From Trichuris trichiura (taxonomy: Eukaryota > Nematoda > Enoplea > Trichinellida > Trichuridae): a DNA stretch of 64,000 nucleotides. Under the pieces are notes generated by a model. That model saw nothing but the letters and a program-made list of their open reading frames with translations. It made no database searches and was not told the DNA's origin. Within the stretch, counting starts at the first letter, position 1. Each line of letters starts with the position of its first letter. Below, in pieces: positions 58,319 through 64,000 of the stretch. The DNA is taken from the NCBI GenBank assembly GCA_037903355.1, contig JBAJFE010000047.1, positions 310,001 to 374,000 on the forward strand. The letters run 5' to 3'. The translations under genes were made by a program, and so were the position numbers.

Positions 58319-61300
58319 TCAAAAGTGTTTAGCGCCGCAGAATCCGTCCCGCGGGCATATCACGCTCTTGTTGCAATATGAATCGCAAAACCAGGAGGCA
58401 GCAAGCGCCAGCCGGTGTGCCGGTTCGGCCGTCTCATGTTGATAAAGCGATGGAAGCAAGGCAAAGACGGGTGTATGAACAGGAAACGAATTCTTGACGG
58501 CCACTTGTTTTTGCGAAAATGATGCGGCCCCTTCGTGAAGACTGCTCCACAAGCTGTAAACATACAACTCACTCTGTGCTATTAAGGTGCCAGCAAGCCT
58601 TTGCAGGCTCATTCCGCTCTATGCTAAATACATTTTAATGAAACAGCGTCGTTTCACTTACGCGTCTTCGCAGTCTGAGTCCCTGAAACCTTTGGCAAAT
58701 GGATTGCTGGCAATTTTCAAATTCGTTATCTGAAAAGACGCTATTTAATCAGCTAAAGTAACGAAGAGTTCGATATGGCCAATTTTGAAAGAGACACTCC
58801 TTAAATGGTACGCCTCCGACGACCCCCACCCGGGTGGCTGATATGCGTTCTCTTATCGTTTTGGAAAGGGGGCAATTTTAAAAATGGAAATGCATTCGCG
58901 AAGTAGTACTTACGCGTTGGTTTTGATAAGCCGTGACTGCCATGAAGGCCGTTTGAGGAAAAACAAACGACCTTGCAATCTGATAAGCCGCATCTCGATC
59001 GCTGAACTTCGTTAGCGTTACGTGGATTCGAGGTTGGTACTGATGCATTGAATTGAGTACAATCTGAAAGCATATCCACTTTCGACTCTGCATGAAGACA
59101 ACCGCAAAAAGCATTTGTACTTTCGCTGATTACAGCCTACCTTATACAGCAATCACGTTGATTCTGATTGGCTTAAAATCTATTGCCAGCCGCTTTGTCA
59201 AAAAGATTTGGCGGCTACAATGCAAACTGCGCACTATGGGCTAACGTTTCATCAATAACGTTACGTATTCTATTTTTTCCACACGAACAAAGGTATCTCT
59301 ATTAACTGAAGGGATTTTAACTATGAACATGATTAATCGAATATTTTAAAAATGTCAGTATTGAAATGCTCCCTTATAAGATTGTAGTTTTTTGTTTACC
59401 ACGTATTGTTATGCGTATCTGTAGCGGAAGCAACTTTGTGAACAGCATCTAAGGTCGATGATGCTTACGTTCAGCAGAGCTCCTTTATATTTGGGCTTAG
59501 ACATGTTACTCGGCTGACGTTGAGCGTTTCCAGGAGCGACTGGAATTTTTTTGGATAAAAAGTATTCCTTCGCACATGCATATTGATATAACTGCTTTTC
59601 TGACAAAAAATGAAAAGCAACTTTGTTAATGCAAATAATGCGATACAGGCAGTTACTCATGGGACAACGGAAGATGCCTATACTGGTGTGAATAACAACG
59701 TCAGTTGAACTTTACTTATGCTGAATGTCTGCATTTTTTTATGTTCATAGAGGCGTTAGCTTTTTTAAAGCTTTAGCTATGAATACTTGTTGTTTGCCGC
59801 ATTGTTTCAGCATAGTGCATGAAGCGCAACGCAGCCAACGACTTAAGGAGAACATAGAGTCCTCAAAAATTGCTGTATCTGCATTTAAAGTATTTTAAAG
59901 GTTGTGAGGCAGAGCAGTGTTGCAATTATGTAGCTTTCACGACGCACATATCCGCGTTAAAGTTTTTCGGGTACCACCCACATCCACCCATTGACTCGAA
60001 TAGCTGCGAGTGTACGTTTAAGTGAACGGCTATTCGAATGGCAGCAAAGCAACTGGGAACATTCAAGTACCCATCTGCCTGAGCCGTAAACATTCTCCAA
60101 CTACTTACGTATCCGTTGGGATCCATTTGGTTGTTTGTAATTTTGAGTTTGTCGAAGTTGATCACTTGACGCATCCAATGACTGCCGGTTGCAGGAGAAT
60201 CAGGGTGCGGATGAATTCGCGATGGCAGTTCAGGGTCGCTGGGACCTGCTACCACCCAAGTCGATCGATGATAGGAGTAACGGTATCGTTTGAACTCAAG
60301 TGGAACAAAATCCACCATTATGCCGTACAGCGTCTTCGCGTCCATACCCGTAGCTGAGACTTGCAATGTTGGGAACATCCGCCTGAAAATTTGCATAAAA
60401 TCCAACGTGGACTGAACATTATTGGTTTTGAACACGCTTAACAAGAGGATGGGGCAGTATCCCTTTCTAGCCTGCCAAACTTTGGTCTCGTTTTAATTCA
60501 ATACTTGTTCCTTCACTCAAAGCAGCTAAATCCTTAAGCGTCACCAAACGATAATAAACAGGGGCATATCCCACTAGTGGAGCAATAAGTAGGGGATTTA
60601 AGGCCTTAGGATAAGTTCTTTACTAAATGCGGCATAATAGAGCCCTTTCCTTAAAATTAGATAGTGTATTTGATCAAAATTTGCATAGGCATCATCATCG
60701 CTCCACCGGGTAAAAAGACTCACAATTTTTGTTCCCTTATTATTTGGTTTCCTTGCTAAAGGAGTTGAGCGTTTTGTGACCATCGGACCGCTGTACCGAA
60801 CTTGTTGCTGAAAGAGCTTTCATACGGGACTTTTGGAGAGGTATAGTGTTATGCTGACCTCAGACTTTAAGCTACAAAGGGTGGGCAGAGAATGCTTGAA
60901 ACGCTTAACGCTTTAGAGGACATAGTCTGCTGATTCTACATGCCTTCATGGAACAGAATGGATATACACTCTCCTAGAAATTTTGTTGCTGAGGCGGGGC
61001 TTATAATGAAGAAAATTTTGACTATGGTTAACTTCAACATTTACTTAACTAGTGTTTGTTCAAAGAATGTACGCTTTCAGAAATGCGTCTTACCTTCCAC
61101 ACTTCGTGACGATCATTTCTGTACCGAGTTCGCTAAACTGCTTCCACAGTTCGCTCATCTCCAACTTTAGATGGACATTCTGCAGCTTCGGATGCACTAG
61201 TTTTGGCTTACCCACTGAAAAGTGGATAATGAAAGCTGAAAAGGTAATTTCAAAAAGGAAATATGAACCTGCGGGCCCATTTTCGTCGTCCATTTCCATA

Positions 61301-61332
61301 AGGGAACGAATTGTGAAGCTTTTACTTCCCAT
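58319..61332 (-). CDS. T-box transcription factor, TBX1/TBX10 class
   Basis: Exons 61332-61269, 61214-61094, 60382-60109, 59063-58914, 58729-58662 and, tentatively, 58616-58319. They total 975 nt, 324 codons. The T-box DNA-binding domain runs from LKLEMSELWKQFSELGTEMI and VTKCGRRMFPTLQV through GMD, VDFVPLEFKRYRYSYHRSTW, VAGPSDPELPSRIHPHPDSP, GSHWMRQVINFDKLKITNN, NSMHQYQPRIHV, FVFPQTAFMAVTAYQNQ and ITNLKIASNPFAKGFRDSD. The GMD/VDFVP, H-HPDSPA and KIASNPFAKGFRD(S/C)D-ED patterns favour TBX1/10 over TBX2, TBX15/18 or TBX20. The start Met at 61332 follows no better upstream candidate. The last exon is selected only because it stays open and in phase; its sequence has no recognised domain. The protein is expected to be a nuclear developmental regulator. 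Confidence 0.88.
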
Positions 61333-63478
61333 GGCACTGTTACTGATTGAATGCTTTAGCGAACGGAGCAGTTTGGCTTGTCTGCGTACTCAGCGAACGG
61401 GGAAGGACAAGAGTGCTGTTTGTAGCGAAAAATGAAACAAAAGCATTAGCAATTTGAGGTCACGTGGATTTTATGAACTTTCTTCCGTCATAGCCAGGTG
61501 CGAAGCTCTGTTCGCCAATTATCTGTAATAGTAGGCGAGTCGAATGGTTGATGATCGGTGATGTCTTAAAAAAGTGACAGCGAAATAGTTCAGCTTAGAA
61601 GCTACGTTACCGCGCGTGTTCTCGAATGATTGGCGCCCTTATCATTTGCAGAAGGAGCGAATTCTTTTCTTAGAAGCCACCGCTATCGTACTCTCTCTCG
61701 CCCAATCATCATTGCACTCTCGTTGCGACTTGAACGAGTTCCAATTCCAACAAAACGGCCGCAAAACCGATAATCTCTGACATTTTTAAGTTCAACGAAA
61801 CTTCTCGACGATTATCGCACTTGCGAAGAACAGTGTCCGGCAAAGATTGCGTTGCCACCTTGACTGCCTCTGCAATTTTCTGTTTTGCAAACAGCCAATG
61901 CGATAATCGTCTCGCCTAATTGCTTAGCGTATGCGCTAACGGACGTTGTTGACCCGTGGAAAAATTTCGCACATCTGCTACGTTATATGCGTAGCCGCGC
62001 AAAGCAAAGATTCCCACCTACGATATTATCGCAATACCAAACGGCTTCAATTGTTCTACAAGTAACTTTTAAACTTAACTTTACCTTGAAGCAATGTCGT
62101 TCATCTCCTGAAGGCGGAAGATGGTGCGCTGTAGTCAAAAATGGGAAGAATTTATCCAGTTATGCAAATCAGATGTGTAGACTACTAACCAGTTGTTCAT
62201 TAAGGAAAGGAGAACATACTTTTTCTTTCAACAATATTTCCAAGCACTTAAAAGATGCCATTTGTCATTGTTTCCGATAAGCACAGCTGAATTTCGGCAA
62301 ACCAAAAGTAGCGTAATGCATTAACAGCCCCGTCACAGTGTCGTCATTGTCGTCAAGACTGATGGATCCTAGTTGGAGGTTTGTCGGCAGTGACCTTAAA
62401 GTATTTCCTTTTCTTCCTCCTCCTTGAAAGTCTTTGCTGCGTCGAGCATTTCAAATAAATATCGGAACGTGACGGAACAAAATGTCTAAGCATCTTTGAA
62501 ATTTTAGGCTTTCAGAATCGGCTTTTCTCTTTTTTAGTTAACGATAACATTTTTTATAAGGCATACACAAATAATCGCAAACATATTCTGTTTTGGGGAT
62601 GTTTATATCTGTATTAGCCCCACTATGCACAGTCTGGCGTTGCTTGCAAAAATTTCCCCTATCGATATGCAAATGCTTTCGCATAAGAATTGCTGGTCTA
62701 TTTTATAATGTTTCTATAGCCCAAACTTTAACCTGTATAACAGTCGGTGAAATTACAAGGTCGTTGCCTTGTGTAGTTAAGTAAGGTTTGTTAGTTCACG
62801 CAAGCACATTATGCTTAAAGTGTACGAGCTACTCACTGATGCCGCCTACGGCAACAGGACGGAGCTTACGTTTTCTGCATATTCTCAGAGACTGCATTGA
62901 AAATGAGCTCTTTTTCTAGGTGTATACAATTTCGTTTTGCCTTATGGTTGTAGGACCCGTAAAAGTTTATTTAAATTAGCGCAGCTTTCAGGAAATTCCT
63001 ATTACTTTTTTCAGGGCGGAATAGAGTTGCTGAAAAGACTGAGCATACATTGGCTAATTGAAAACTAATCATGATTTTATGCCTCACATTCAGTACGCCA
63101 TTAAGAAACTCTTTCAGAAATATGGGAATTCATAGTCCGCATTTTAAAACATTTTATATATGCCCATGTTCGAACCTCTAAACTTAGAAGCAGTGCTTTA
63201 CTATGTCTTAAAGGCAGGGTCGCGTGCGTGCATCTTCTACGCACAAAACGTTCTTCTGCTTAATCTGATTGCTTATATAATTTTTTATCGACCAACATAA
63301 TTCGCTAATATGTGGCATAAACTTGTGAGGAGGTTTTAAGTAACCAATGTACGCTCGGTCTTTTGAACAATTTCGAGCTGCACAACGGTTATTTTGCTTT
63401 GAATAAGAAACTTCAATATTTTTACATTTTAAATTTGCTTTGCCTTTATAAAAATTAAATTAGTCACTGCTGCTTTAC
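61333..63478. other. Region upstream of the T-box gene
   Basis: No supported exon. Frames at 61885-62280 (plus) and others lack recognisable domains. The T-box promoter is expected in the first part. Confidence 0.35.
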
Positions 63479-63641
63479 CAGTAAGCGGTGCAATAGATGG
63501 AATATCAAAATGCTGATAGTAGCGCAGACCGGTTGATATTGTGGCATCCTTCTTCAACTGCTGCAGAAACTGGATGTTGTCCGGAGTTGTATGATAAATC
63601 TTGACAGTTTTTTCCTCATCAACGCATATGGCAACCCAAAG
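63479..63641 (-). CDS. Single unrecognised exon of a minus-strand gene
   Basis: Bounded by a TTTAG acceptor and a GTAAAG donor, open throughout in one frame: LWVAICVDEEKTVKIYHTTP, then DNIQFLQQLKKDATISTG and YYQHFDIPSIAPLT. The composition and clean splice borders suggest a real internal exon. A possible preceding exon ends at about 63797 at a GTACGT donor. I do not recognise the family. The remaining exons would lie beyond the window on the right (5') and possibly in 61.3-63.4 kb (3'). Confidence 0.5.
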
Positions 63642-64000
63642 CTAAATAAATGACCAATTACTGGCAATGAGGCAAGAAGTATTGGCATTTAAACTTATTG
63701 GCTAAAGGTCATAGTTCATTGGGACGGTTAGTTGCTGCTTTAGGCCATTCACATTTCAAATATCCCAATTATCGTACTTCAAGACTATAATACGTACCTT
63801 TGTGTGGTAAAGTGCAAAAGGTGCTTATAACCCCTTCGTTATTCCCGCCAAAGAATGAAGTCAGCTTACTTTGTATACTGCAAGCATTGCCAATTTACAT
63901 AAGCAGTCATGTAATATTTCGAACGTGCATATGATGTTATAAAGATGAATAATTGCATCAAATTCTTACGAAAAACAAAGTATTATTTTCCGACCATTTA

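Noticed and set aside
59926..60444. Apparent T-box start Met at 60444
   Set aside because: The exon is entered through a TTTTCAG acceptor at 60383; the real N-terminal exons are at 61332-61094, which supply LGTEMIVTKCGR in frame.
1..64000. tRNA, rRNA and CRISPR arrays
   Set aside because: No B-box-like GGTTCGANTCC with a matching cloverleaf, no rRNA-like stretch and no regularly spaced short repeats were seen by eye.

Overview
This is a gene-dense animal genome window, most likely from a nematode. Introns are often only 45-75 bp. The UTP11 N-terminus has a worm-like form. TTAGGC-type (nematode telomere-like) motifs recur inside small fold-back repeats. The retained TBX1/10-class T-box gene would fit an early-branching lineage better than Caenorhabditis, but that is inference. 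I saw no bacterial features, rRNA, tRNA or CRISPR.

Layout, left to right: (1) a minus-strand N4BP2L-like P-loop kinase gene, 5' part only (1-5046), with Penelope-like element PLE1 in its first intron; (2) CLPTM1 on plus (6963-11827), with a second Penelope copy, PLE2, in its last intron; (3) COP9 signalosome subunit 1 (CSN1/GPS1) on minus (12827-16551); (4) a complete GRK2-type G-protein-coupled-receptor kinase on minus (19188-27316, 18 exons, 702 codons), whose 3.1-kb fourth intron holds a 166-bp hammerhead-ribozyme element; (5) the mitochondrial 2-oxoglutarate/malate carrier SLC25A11 on plus, one uninterrupted exon (30004-30960); (6) unc-80, the giant auxiliary subunit of the NALCN channel, on minus (31312-49811), with one internal frameshift; (7) UTP11 (U3 snoRNP / small-subunit processome) on plus (55018-56258), with a damaged, partly duplicated exon region; (8) a TBX1/10-like T-box gene on minus (58319-61332); (9) a single unrecognised exon on minus near 63.5 kb.

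The genes are ordinary housekeeping, signalling and developmental genes with no operon-like functional theme. Gene models were built by matching reading frames across GT-AG (twice GC-AG) introns. For CLPTM1, CSN1, GRK2 and the T-box gene the exon lengths sum to a multiple of three, which supports the junctions.

The most distinctive material is mobile. Two Penelope-like retroelements and one short derivative share inverted terminal arms, hammerhead-type ribozyme cores and target-site duplications of 17, 12 and 14 bp. A separate set of palindromic repeats has arms rich in TTAGGC-like sequence.
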